DNA from: Diplodia intermedia
Lineage: Eukaryota; Ascomycota; Dothideomycetes; Botryosphaeriales; Botryosphaeriaceae
Length of the DNA: 64,000 nucleotides
Direction: 5' to 3'
Assembly: GCA_021495925.1 (NCBI GenBank)
Contig: JAKEKT010000065.1
Location: forward strand, 147,946-211,945
Made by a program: the position numbers and the translations under genes. The notes below the pieces were generated by a model that was given only the letters and a program-made list of their open reading frames with translations, was not told the origin of the DNA and did not search any database. The stretch's first letter is position 1; each line of letters starts with the position of its first letter. This document shows, piece after piece, positions 1 through 10,088 of the stretch.

Positions 1-2101
1 TGGTGGGGATCTCCGCGGAGCTGCGAACACGAACGATCTGGGTCCCAATGATCGCCCTCGATCAACCGGTTCAGTGTCTAATTTCGCCCACTCAGTGACG
101 AACTCGGTGGCATATCCTCCCCTTACAGCTGGCTGGAATGATTTATGGAACAACATGCCAGATGGTGAAGGTGCTGGAGAATCCGAACGGCGGCCTACCA
201 GCAGGAAATCATTGTCACTCATTGGTACAGACTCTACACAGCCGGTGCTCAGGGCCTCCTTCGAGAGAGAAGTCGCACGGCTGGCTGCATTGCCTGATGA
301 TGATGACGATGATGGAGGCATCGAGGCTGCCTTGCTGAAGCTTGAAGGCAGATATGAGAAGAAGAGCCCAGATCCATCACCACAGGCAGCAGAGTTTTAT
401 ATCCCCAAGGGAGCTCCAGGTCGGTCCATGAAACGAGAGGACTCTCACGGAGGACAGGAGGAAGCCGCGAGAGCTGGGGGGCGGAACATCGGGTCCACTG
501 GAACACATCGGGAGCAAACGGTATCTGGCGCATTCGTGGTGTCGCCGTCGTCTGAGCAGCACACGTCCCCGACTTTTATGCCAGACAGCTCGGTCCCTCA
601 GTCCGAGTACTCTTATTCCAGTGTCCCCCTCCTCGATCGCGGTAACAGCGACATTGCTGCTGTTACACGCCGAAAAATCAACGAACAGTCCGTGGATTCT
701 GCTCGCCCAGCCGCCTTAGCTCCACAGGCGTGGCGCGCCGCTCAACTGGATCAGGAGCATCCCTCGGCCGGCTCTTCAATAGAGCATATCGAGGAAACAG
801 AAAGCATGCGCAGGATTCCACGTGGTTCAACGTTCCCTAGATCACCAAAGTCTTCCAAGTCTCCCAACTCGGTGAAAACGCACCAGTCTTTCCTTTTGGA
901 CCCCGAGGAAGAATTTGATGACATCTCGTCGGATCTTTCGACCAGTGTTCCAAACGACTCCAGGCGCGAGAGCCATGGCGTGAGAAGCTTCTTTGACGAT
1001 CAGCCCGCGGACCTTGAGTTCGGAGAGGAACTAGTCCCTCGTCCATTGCGCCATCCTCCTACGCCACCGACGAGTGACAACGTACTGGATAGGACGATTC
1101 CGAATAACATGGACTCGACGGTTTTCCACAGGGGTCTTCCAACGCCCGGTCTCACACCCCCTCTGCACGGTCTTCAGACAGTCCCACTTTCCCAGAATGG
1201 TTTCCATCAAGTGCAGGACTTCCAGGCGAAACACAATGCCAACAAGTCGGATTCGCAGATCGATACGAGTAAGATAGAGCCGAACGACAGGCCCAGAAAG
1301 CAGTCCATTCCGGAGCGGGAACGACACATTCCCTTTGTCCTGGCCTACAACTCTGAGACGCTTGCAGAGCAGCTTACCATTGTCGAGAAGGATGCGCTTG
1401 ATGAGATTGACTGGAAGGAGCTGATCGAACTGCGCTGGAAGCAATCTTCACCTCAGATCCGTGACTGGGTGGAGTATTTGCGCACTCAAGAACCCCGTGG
1501 TGTCGACGTGGTCATTGCTCGCTTCAACATCATGGTCAAATGGGCGGTGTCCGAGTGCGTTCTCACGGAAGATCTGGAGGAGCGCGTGCGTTGCATTGTC
1601 AAGTACATCCACATTGCCGACCACGCTCGCCGCCTGCGCAACTACGCCACGATGTACCAGCTCACAGTCGCACTTCTATCGGCTGACTGCGCGCGTCTGA
1701 CCAAAACTTGGGACCTAGTTCCAGCCGCAGAGCGAAGCACTCTTCGCGAGCTGGAGAGCTTGGTGCAGCCGGTTAAGAACTTCCACAACCTTCGCCTTGA
1801 GATGGAGACGATTAATCTTGACGATGGATGCATCCCGTTCATTGGAATTTATACGCGTGACCTGATCTACAACGCGCAGAAGCCAGCAACCGTGGCTGCC
1901 GGAGAGAACGACAACAGCGAACCGCTTATCAACTTCGAGCGTCACCAGACTTCGGCCACGATTGTGAAGAACCTGCTACGGCTACTGGAGGCTAGCACCC
2001 ATTACGATCTCAAGCCTAATTCGGAAATCATACCCAAGTGCGTCTGGATGGCTGCTCTGACTGATGAGGAGATTTCCGCGAGGAGTCGGCTGTTGGAGTG
2101 A
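1..2101 (+). CDS. LTE1: LTE1-type guanine nucleotide exchange factor, C-terminal part (5' truncated by window edge)
   Basis: The reading frame is open from base 2 with no stop and no convincing start, so the gene enters from the left; 699 residues are visible. The C-terminal ~250 residues (about 440-690) are a RasGEF (CDC25-homology) catalytic domain, beginning near HIPFVLAYNSETLAEQL and including a helical core around FNIMVKWAVSECVL. It ends with the leucine-rich segment found at the end of this fold. The upstream half is low-complexity, Ser/Pro-rich and probably disordered. A conserved-looking patch, GGIEAALLKLEGRYEK, resembles filamentous-fungal Lte1 proteins, which act in mitotic exit and polarity signalling. 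The N-terminal RasGEF_N module expected of Lte1 would lie outside the window. A Cdc25- or Bud5-type GEF is the main alternative. The visible part has no intron. Confidence 0.8.
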   Translation, partial: GGDLRGAANTNDLGPNDRPRSTGSVSNFAHSVTNSVAYPPLTAGWNDLWNNMPDGEGAGESERRPTSRKSLSLIGTDSTQPVLRASFEREVARLAALPDDDDDDGGIEAALLKLEGRYEKKSPDPSPQAAEFYIPKGAPGRSMKREDSHGGQEEAARAGGRNIGSTGTHREQTVSGAFVVSPSSEQHTSPTFMPDSSVPQSEYSYSSVPLLDRGNSDIAAVTRRKINEQSVDSARPAALAPQAWRAAQLDQEHPSAGSSIEHIEETESMRRIPRGSTFPRSPKSSKSPNSVKTHQSFLLDPEEEFDDISSDLSTSVPNDSRRESHGVRSFFDDQPADLEFGEELVPRPLRHPPTPPTSDNVLDRTIPNNMDSTVFHRGLPTPGLTPPLHGLQTVPLSQNGFHQVQDFQAKHNANKSDSQIDTSKIEPNDRPRKQSIPERERHIPFVLAYNSETLAEQLTIVEKDALDEIDWKELIELRWKQSSPQIRDWVEYLRTQEPRGVDVVIARFNIMVKWAVSECVLTEDLEERVRCIVKYIHIADHARRLRNYATMYQLTVALLSADCARLTKTWDLVPAAERSTLRELESLVQPVKNFHNLRLEMETINLDDGCIPFIGIYTRDLIYNAQKPATVAAGENDNSEPLINFERHQTSATIVKNLLRLLEASTHYDLKPNSEIIPKCVWMAALTDEEISARSRLLE

Positions 2102-3291
2102 AAGACCCCGTCTCCATATCCTACAAGTTGGTTGAGAATTTCTCTTCTTTTCTCGTCTTGACTACCACTACATACGCCTCCATGAGCGTTGAGACATTTC
2201 CTAATCTGTCAAAAACAAACAGACAAAAGTCTGTGGAGTTTTGGGGAATGGAGGACACATTTCGTGTCAGTCCACATATTCCGTTATGATTTGACGACCA
2301 TATACCTCTTGGGGAACTTGCATTTATCCAACGGAGAGAGCATTCTTGTGCATACGGATTGCATATATTTCCTTACTCTCGCTCTCTGCTCCCCTTCTCC
2401 TTCCTCCTCCTTACATACCACAACTTATCAGGGCCAAGTAATCCGCTCATCCTGGCCATACACAACCGATAGATGGATGCACACACTCTCACAGCCACTT
2501 TGTATCTCCTTTCCAACCTCTATCTTCTTTTATCATCTTAACATTCGCTGTATATACGATTGGATATTTCTTTTTGAAGAGATTAAATGTATAGGGGGAA
2601 ATCTGAACGAGTGAGAATTGGGGGTTCGCGATGAATGTGTTTTGTTTTTTGTATGAAGGGAAAGGAGTCGGTCGGGAGGTTTGTTTGATATTTCCAGCTC
2701 TTCAGGGCACGCTTTCAGGCGCGCTCGCACCTACACTATCTTGTTTGGGAAATGCTGCGATGGGTATGGATGGATGGTTTTGGGTGGAGGAAATTGGGTT
2801 CGATTGGCGGGGTCTTTTTGTACACACACTGTCTCTCTTTTTTTTGGTTTTTGCTCTTGCTATTGGGTATCTTTCATGGAAGGCATGGGGCGGCGACTCA
2901 ACTTCGTGTAATGCGTTTCTCGTTTTGGGCTTTGCAAGCAAGCGTGGTTGGGGGCTTACTTTTTTGTTCGTGGTCCTGGGATTTGGGTACCTAACTTGTG
3001 AATTTCACCATTCCATCGGATTCGAACTGTTCATGCTTCGCATGCTTATGAATGATGATCTTGCGTTGCAACAGACCAAATGCATGACGAGAGTGGACTT
3101 CTGTTGTGAAAGCACGTCCCATTGTTTTATGTATCCAATATGTATATGCGGATGGGCTCGCTGCCAGAGCGAGGATCATCATAAAGAGACACTCGTGTTT
3201 TCTCACATCCAACTACTTTGTTGCGCTGTCAAAACACCTCTTCCGTCCCCCATCCTTCTCAAGGCCAACGGGACTAAACACATGGCTGAGT
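2102..3291. other. Convergent 3' intergenic region
   Basis: This 1.2 kb lies between two genes pointing at each other and is T-rich with short pyrimidine runs, as expected for two 3' UTRs. Open frames here lack codon bias and recognisable domains. I see no RNA gene or repeat. Confidence 0.6.
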
Positions 3292-4930
3292 TCACCTCGC
3301 CTTCATGCCCAAGCCGTTCCTGACTTTGTCCTCCTGGCGCACGACGTGCAGCGGGACGGCCTTGCCGATGCCGAAGAGCACAAAGGCAGCCCACTTCCAG
3401 CGGAAGGGGTTGACGACGATGGTGAAGACGAACCAGTAGACGAGCTCGGAGTAGGTGAAGAAGTCGAAGGCGCCGGTGGGGGCACGAGACTTGATCCAGC
3501 GGGTCATGTCGATCCAGCGCTTCATCCAGCGCTCCTGAGGGCGGGTGAGGGGGTCGACGAGGTACATGAGCAGGAAGCGCGTGTAGATGCCGATATGGTA
3601 GTTGCCAACGGAGCCGATGGCGTTGACGTAGGTGCAGTTGTTGGCGCAGATGTCGACGTGGGAGGGCGGGAAGACCTGCAGGTACCAGTTCGGCGGGTCG
3701 TACGGCTCATCGAAACACTCCTCGGGGAGGAAGGAGAGCGACGGTCGCTGGAAGCCTGTCGCGAGGATGCACATGTCGCCTTCGATCAGCTTCTCGCGGC
3801 CCGGCCCGCCCTTGGGCGTGCCTTGCGACCGGTGGTTGAAGCGGATGCCGTTCTCTTCGAAGCCGATGATGTCGCCGCGAAGCCAGTCGGCCTTGCCGGA
3901 ACGGACGAGGTCGAGAACTTCGTCGTTCACCATGGGAGTCTCCTCGAAGACACCTTTGCTGCCCTTAGGAGGGGACAAGTCTTTGAGGTCGCGGTAGAAC
4001 AGGAGACGGAGCAGATTTTCGGGTATCCAGGAGAACATTGTTTCCTGGCCGAAGATGTTAAAGGCTAGGAGTATGTCGATGATAGGGTTGCGGGGAATAA
4101 TCCATTTTTCGGACTGTACGACAAGTCAGCACTGCTGTTCATGGCAAGCTTTGACCTCTGACATGCACTCACCCTAGAAAGCACATGCGTCTTTTCGGCC
4201 TCTTCGCTAGCGACAAATTCCAAGGCCTCAACAGCGCTTGCACCTCCGCCAATGACCAGGACTTTCTTGCCTTTGGCTTGCTTGCCATCCAGGTCGGAAG
4301 AGTGGTAGATCTCTCCTTTGAACTTCTCCTGGCCGGGGATGTGGGGCACCTTGGGATCTCCGCAGGTTCCGACGGCGGCAATGACGCCGTCAAAGCGGCC
4401 GTTGGACGTGTCGTTGATGACCCAGCGGCCATTGTTGTCTTTGTAAACCTTGTCGACATGTGTGTTGAATTTGGTCCGCTTCTCCAGGCCGTAGGTCTCC
4501 CAAAGCTCGGTGATCTGGCTGACAATCTGTTGACGGTCGGGGTATCCGCCGCGCCACTTGACGGAGGGGTGGAAGCGGTACATGATGCTGTGGATTTGCA
4601 AGCCCGAGGTATTGTTTACTTTCTGAGAGCCGATCAGTCGATAGTCAAGATTGAGGCAAGCATGGGCGAGCGTACGCTCCATATTCCACCGAGGGCCTTG
4701 CGGTCTCCGGCTTCAAAGATGGTGCAATCGAAACCATGCCCAACGCAGTGGGATGCCGCAGAGACACCAGTCAGACCAGCGCCAATGATGGCAATCTTAG
4801 GCCTGCTCAGCTCTGCGTTGGGCGGCGGGGGCGTCGGCGAGAGGATCTTGTCAAGCACCCATTGCATGAGCTGGTAAACAAAGATGATGGGATTGTGTAT
4901 GAAATACGAGAGCAGACTTTGGAGATCCAT
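3292..4930 (-). CDS. Flavin-containing monooxygenase (FMO-like)
   Basis: Three exons: 4930-4676, 4622-4173 and 4113-3292. The 53 and 59 bp GT-AG introns are both phase 0, giving 508 residues, a normal FMO length. The first Rossmann FAD motif IIGAGLTG is near residue 46 and the FMO signature FKGEIYHSSDLD near 186. A second nucleotide-binding loop VIGGGASAVE (near 208) would hold NADPH, and the ATGF motif occurs in ILATGFQRPS. A hydrophobic N-terminus and a hydrophobic stretch near the C-terminus suggest membrane association, probably ER. The family oxygenates soft nucleophiles (N or S), or carbonyls in Baeyer-Villiger members; the substrate cannot be told. It is divergent from CSN12, with 714 bp between the starts. 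The start is the first ATG ahead of the hydrophobic leader. Confidence 0.88.
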
Positions 4931-5644
4931 TGTGCCGAGGGTGCTCGCAAAGCAATTGAAGGAATTGCAGCGGTAGCGCGACCGAGCCAAGCTTTTGAGG
5001 AGGAGCGGAGGCTTTGAGCTTGGGGCTTAAGCTGCTGACCCGGTTTGGAAATTGCTGAAAGACGCAAGCGCCTGCGTCGCGATGACGTAGGGTTCGTGCG
5101 TCTGAGCGCCGGTCTTTGCATGTGAAAGGGTGAGCTGCAGCCCGTCCACCCGCTGAGCAGCGAAAGAAGCACTGCAGCAAACAATGGGACACGCGCGCGA
5201 TTGGGCGACAAAGACGGCTCTCCGGTCCTTGTCTGCCCTTGAGCTCAGCGAGCATGGAGTCGGCATTGCTCCAAAATGATCAAGACGGACTCTCGGCGCG
5301 GCGCGGGGGCCACTGGCGCGCGGCCGATGATCGACGGGCCAGAGCGGGCGCGCGTCCGACTCGCCGCAAATCGTGAGCCTCCGCTTCGACACCCCGGCAC
5401 CACCACCAACCTTCAATTCGAAGCTTTTCTGCACGACGCTGCCGGGGACCCCGTCGAGGCATTTCTTTCGCTCTTTGCGCAGAATCCGCACCTTACTTGG
5501 CCGCGACGGGCCCCGTTCCGTCTTCACCAGCGTCTGGGAGGCCACCGCGCCCGACCATCCCTACGACTGGACCCTGCCTGCCCGCCTGCGCGACGACTTC
5601 TTCAAAAGCGTCCTGTTCCTTGACACTGGCCAATAACTCTCAGC
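4931..5644. promoter_or_regulatory. Divergent promoter region, FMO / CSN12
   Basis: Head-to-head intergenic region of 714 bp. It carries an upstream ATG ORF on the plus strand (5276-5623) that ends 21 bp before the CSN12 start. No TATA box or other element stands out. Confidence 0.4.
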
Positions 5645-7391
5645 ATGGCCATCACCCCTACCGTCGACCAATTCCTCGCCGAGATCGCCGCTATTCTGCA
5701 AGCCAAGAATGGCGCGAAGCTGCAAGACTACCTGGTGTTCGAGCCAACTGGCGGCTCATACCCACCATTATACACGCAGATGATTCTCGAAATCAGGGGG
5801 GCTTTTCCGAAGGGCACGGACGATGCGCTGGAGGACAAGTGCAACCGCGCTCTGCCCGGCTTGCAGGAGCTCGACGACGGCTCTTCGTGGTCAGCTTTTG
5901 TCCGCTTCATCGCCCAATACTTTGCCTTCCTGAGAGATCTCGACGTGGAAAACCTGTCAACGAAACAGTTGGAAGCATACAACCTGCTGGCAGAACTAGC
6001 TGCGTAAGCCCGCAGCGCCTTCCGCAGGCCTGGCGAGTTGCTAACCAAGACCTCACAGAAAATGTAACAGCGCGTTAGCTCACCCGTCCATGGGAATTGT
6101 CATCCTACCGACCGTCATAGCCTGCGCTCGAATGCTTGCTTCGCTTGCAATCATCCTCGACAAGCGCCCGGACCTCATAGTCGATGTACAACCGCAAGGG
6201 GGTGACGACGGAGGCGAGAAGCAGACGCTGGGTGAAAAGGCCGTGGAGATTATAAGGAATGCGTTCGTTACCTGCTTGAATGACCGAACAGGGAACTTGT
6301 CTGGTGTCCGCGATGGCAGGCCCGATGGCAAGAGGGTAGGCATCTACAAGCTTGCCAACCTCTGCCTCAAGATTCTCTTCCAGGGCAGTAAATCTCGGAG
6401 CGCAGACACCATCTTCACCAACATCGACAACGCTTCCCCTCCTTTGGCAATCTTCCCCTGGCCGGAGCGAGTGACCTATCTGTATTACCTGGGGCGCTTC
6501 CACTTTTCCAACAACCACTTTTACCGCGCTCAGCTGGCTCTTCAGTCCGCATACGACCAGTGCAATCAGGAGCGCCTCAACCAGCGACGCTTAATCCTCA
6601 TCTACCTGGTCGCATCCAACATAATACTTGGGCGCTTCCCCTCGCAACACCTGCTCCAGCAGCCGGAAGCTGTCGGACTCCGGGAAAGGTTTGGGCCTAT
6701 ATGCCGAGCAATCGTAAAGGGAGACCTGGCCAGATTCCGGACGCTGTTGGACGTTGAGAAGGGCGAGCACATCGAATGGTTCCTCTTCCACCGCATATTG
6801 TTTCAGCTGCGCAACCGCTGCGAAGTCTTGGTTTGGCGCTCTTTAGTACGCCGGACGTTTCTTATCAACGGTGATCAGGGAGACCCGACATCAAGAAAAG
6901 CACCCACGCTTGCTCTGCAGGATCTTGTCGTGTTGGCGCAGTTCTTGGAGAAAAAGGCCTTGTCCCCAGAAGCGGCGATGTACCGTGGGCCGGCGCAGAG
7001 GCATCCCAATTGGGCGTTCTTCACGATGGAACCGTCGAAGAACCAACTCTATATGGATCCAGACTTCGAGGGCGCGGATGAGGTCGGGCCTGAGTTTGTG
7101 GCGCCGGATATGGACGAGATCGAGAGTATCGTAGCGGCGCTGATCGATCAAGGTTTGTTGGGAGGCTTCATCTCGCACAGGCAGTTGCGCTTTGCCATCA
7201 CAGGCGCAAAGCGAAAGGGTGCATTGGCCGCGGGATTCCCCAAGCCATGGCAGGTGATCAAGGCGAAGTTCAGCAACGAGGTACCTGGTTGGAAGGCAGA
7301 TGCACCGACGGCGCGGGCGGGTGGGGCATTCAGTGCGGGGAGGGTCATCAATTTGAGCGGCGCGAGACCAGTGGGTGCGGCAGGGGCATAG
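5645..7391 (+). CDS. CSN12: CSN12-like PCI-domain protein (COP9 signalosome / TREX-2-type)
   Basis: Two exons, 5645-6003 and 6059-7391, with a 55 bp intron (GTAAGC...CACAG, phase 2); 563 residues. The C-terminal part (about 355-535) is a PCI domain: an HIEWFLFHRILFQL helix followed by a winged-helix tail with IVAALIDQGLLGGFISH, a GAKRKGALAAGFP stretch and PWQVIKAK. This order is characteristic of the Csn12/PCID2/Thp1 branch. The N-terminal half is helical and TPR-like. In yeast Csn12 associates with the COP9 signalosome and with splicing factors, while the paralogue Thp1 works in TREX-2 mRNA export. The Csn12 assignment rests on overall resemblance and full length. Expected to be nuclear or cytoplasmic; no targeting signal seen. 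Confidence 0.87.
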
Positions 7392-8090
7392 ATGTTGGGA
7401 TGCGATCAAGAGAAGGTTAAGAGAGTCGGAAGATACCCCGCATAGCGCTTGACAGATCAAGAGAAGCAACTTCATCCGTCATCACCTGCAAATGGAACAA
7501 CGGACAACGTCACGCCAGGGCAGCAGAGCGATGATGCGGCTGCAGGTAAACACGATGAGCAGCTTCTGGCCCCGCTAAAACCACATGCCAAGCCGGGGTA
7601 GGCGATCGAAGAGCTGCCGTGCCGGGGCCCTAGCTGATCTTGCGCAAGTCCCGCGATCCTATTGAATCGATGTCGCAAGTGAGGGGCTCGCAGCGCCGCA
7701 ATCGACCAAAGAAGAAAGGGGCCGCCGGCTGTTGTGGGCACCCGCTGACGGCGAGTCTGGTATGCACATGGATGTAGGTGACGTCAGTATATCCGCACCA
7801 CGACTATTCAAAGGCCGGCGCCGCAGCGCTGTGAAGGCTACCCCTCCATCGAACCAATTCCTCGCTCTCACTGTAAGTGACCCTGCTCCTCTACGAAAAT
7901 GTCTGCTGGCATGATGATCCGCTTCGATGCCATTGTCCTGCGGCAGGCGCGGTTGAAGCTGTTTCCGAAACTAGCAATTTGTAAAGCAGCAGCGCTCACA
8001 TCACGTCACAGCAGCACTACACTTCCCCGCACCCCAATTGCACAAGCACCTCGCCTCTCAGCATCCATCCAGGGCACCACCTCAGCCAAA
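7392..8090. promoter_or_regulatory. Intergenic / 5' region of the bli-3 homologue
   Basis: Contains a consensus splice donor (GTAAGT at 7873) and a plausible acceptor (CACAG ending at 8011) that would form a 139 bp 5' UTR intron of the next gene. No other feature is recognised. Confidence 0.4.
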
Positions 8091-8831
8091 ATGTCGACCT
8101 TCAGTAACGCCGACACCGGCAGCAAGACCGCCGACCCCTATGTCGCCAAGAACCAGCAGGAGCCTGATCTCAAGACCAAGGTCACGGATCTGATCAACTT
8201 CGCCGACAAGCAGAAGTTCTGCATGATGACTACTATCACGCACAGCGGACTACTGGCAAGCAGGTGCATGGCCTTGGCCGGCAAAGTATGTGATGGCCCC
8301 ATTCCAGCCTGCTCTCCCCTTGCCTCGAAATGATGCGCGTGCTGACAGGGATCATAGGAAGCGAACGGTCTCGACCTGCTGTTCCACACGAACACGGAGT
8401 CGGGCAAGACGGACGACCTGAAGGACGACTCACACATCAACATCTCGTTCCTGTCGTCAGCAGGCGAGTGGGCGTCCATCAGCGGCAAGGCGAACATTGA
8501 GACAGACCGCGCTGAAGTCAAGAAGTACTACTCGGTTGGTCTGAAGGCGTGGCTCGGCGACCTTGGAGACGGCACCCACGACGGTGGCCCCGAAGACCCG
8601 CGCATCGGCATCATCCGGGTCAAGACGGTGACGGCCCAGTACGCCATCTCCAGCAAGACGTCGGTCGGCCAGTTCGTGGAATTCGCGAAGGGAGTTGCCA
8701 CGGGCGAGGCGCCGGCGATCAACAAGTTGAGAAAGCTTGACGAGTCGGAGGTGCAGCAGTGTAAGTTGGCTCTTGGCGTGATGAAGGAGCGTTGTGGCTG
8801 ACATGGACCAGGGCGCACGAGTCCGCAGTAA
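8091..8831 (+). CDS. bli-3: BLI-3-like flavin/PLP-oxidase-fold stress protein
   Basis: Three exons: 8091-8285, 8358-8760 and 8812-8831; 205 residues. The last exon supplies only the C-terminal WRTSPQ, preceded by the conserved EVQQ. The body is a split-barrel FMN-binding domain of the pyridoxamine-5'-phosphate oxidase superfamily (general stress protein 26 type). Hallmarks are FCMMTT, LLFHTNTESGKTDDL, FLSSAGEWASISG and AWLGDLGDGTHDGGPEDPR, which match the Neurospora blue-light-induced BLI-3 family closely. Homologues bind flavin; their physiological reaction is unknown. An in-frame upstream ATG at 7899 would add 64 basic residues resembling a mitochondrial presequence, but an apparent 5' UTR intron (7873-8011) would remove it, so 8091 is preferred. 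Confidence 0.9.
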
Positions 8832-10088
8832 CGGCGGGTTGAGGCGGAAAGGCCCGTAGGCCGTAGGACGGAGTGGACATGGCGACAAGGGGTAATATTG
8901 ACAGGCGTGGAGGGACTATGGACTTGTAATACTACCTTGGCATGGTCATGAGCAATGAACATCTTTCTGCTTTGTGTCGGAGACGATGACTACGTTTGCT
9001 CGGTGCCAACGCGTAACGGGTGGTTGGCCGGGATCGTTTCGAAGTTTTATGAACTGGCCGAGGCGCAGGGCGCATGCGCTCCTAGGCCAGGCTCACGCGC
9101 TCGTTCCGTGCATCCATAGCTCCTTCGTGCTGTTGCTGTGGCGGCCATTCCCCCAGGGCAGGCACGCTTGCGCAGGGGAGCTATAGCCACTCAGCTCATG
9201 CTATCGAACAAAGTTGTTTCGGGTTGACTACAGGTGCGGGCAAGGCTGAGCGGTGGTCGAGAGCGCTGCGAGCGCGCTCCTGCTCGCGGCCACAGCTCCG
9301 CTGGCCGGCATCCGCGGCTCGAGCACAGCGCCCACGCCGATCTTTTTTGATTGCATCGGGCTGGAGCGCGCATCATCGGCCGCCACTGGCCGCGCGAGGC
9401 ACGGTTGCAATGACGGCTAAACAGCCAATTGAGCAGGGCAGACGCGATGCGGCAGGCGGCTGCTGGCGGCCATTTATAGCACGGCAGCCTCGTGGCGCGG
9501 CAGCAGTGTGCCTATCGCAGAGGGCAGCGATGTGCAGACCCGCGAGTGCCATCATCCCCGAGCGGCGGGCAGGCTCGCGACCGGGGCTGGCGGGTGCGCG
9601 CCAATCAGACGGGCGCCGTCCCTGGCGACCTCATTTCCAACCCCGGCGCCGCTTGGCCATAGCACGACCGCGTCCGCGCCCTGACCCCCATTACCACGCG
9701 CGCCGCCCATCTCACGCTGTGCGCCCTTCTTTCCTTCTTCTTCACCACCGTCGCCAAGCCTCGCGACCGTACGGTGCTTCCGCTCTCTTCGCCTCCGCGT
9801 GCGACCCGGCAGTCGACGTCCTTCTTTTATCGTCGGCAGGCCCTCACATTCGCTCCCCACGCACCTGCGCCTCACCTGCGCCCAAGCGCTGCGTCGCCCC
9901 AGCATTCCGCTGCCACAACAGTCTGGACGACCTCGCATCCCTTCATTCCGACCCAGCCCACTGCATCTCTGCAGAAATACCCCGCCGCACGCAATCCCTG
10001 TCGTGTTCCGTCTCCGCAAAACGACCTTCGAGCCGGCCCGCGTCGCTCGTCGCAGATAGAATATCTAAAACGCTAGACCACCGCAAGG
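8832..10088. promoter_or_regulatory. Intergenic region upstream of the SH3 membrane protein
   Basis: GC-rich and pyrimidine-rich toward its right end, typical of a fungal 5' UTR. A long open frame on the plus strand (9224-10297) is Arg/Pro/Ser-rich in a biased-composition way, with no domain, and overlaps the real gene out of frame. Nothing else is recognised. Confidence 0.4.

Noticed and set aside
2995..3030. Possible B-box (tRNA-like TTCGAATCC) on the minus strand
   Set aside because: No A box at the right distance and no acceptor or T-stem pairing.
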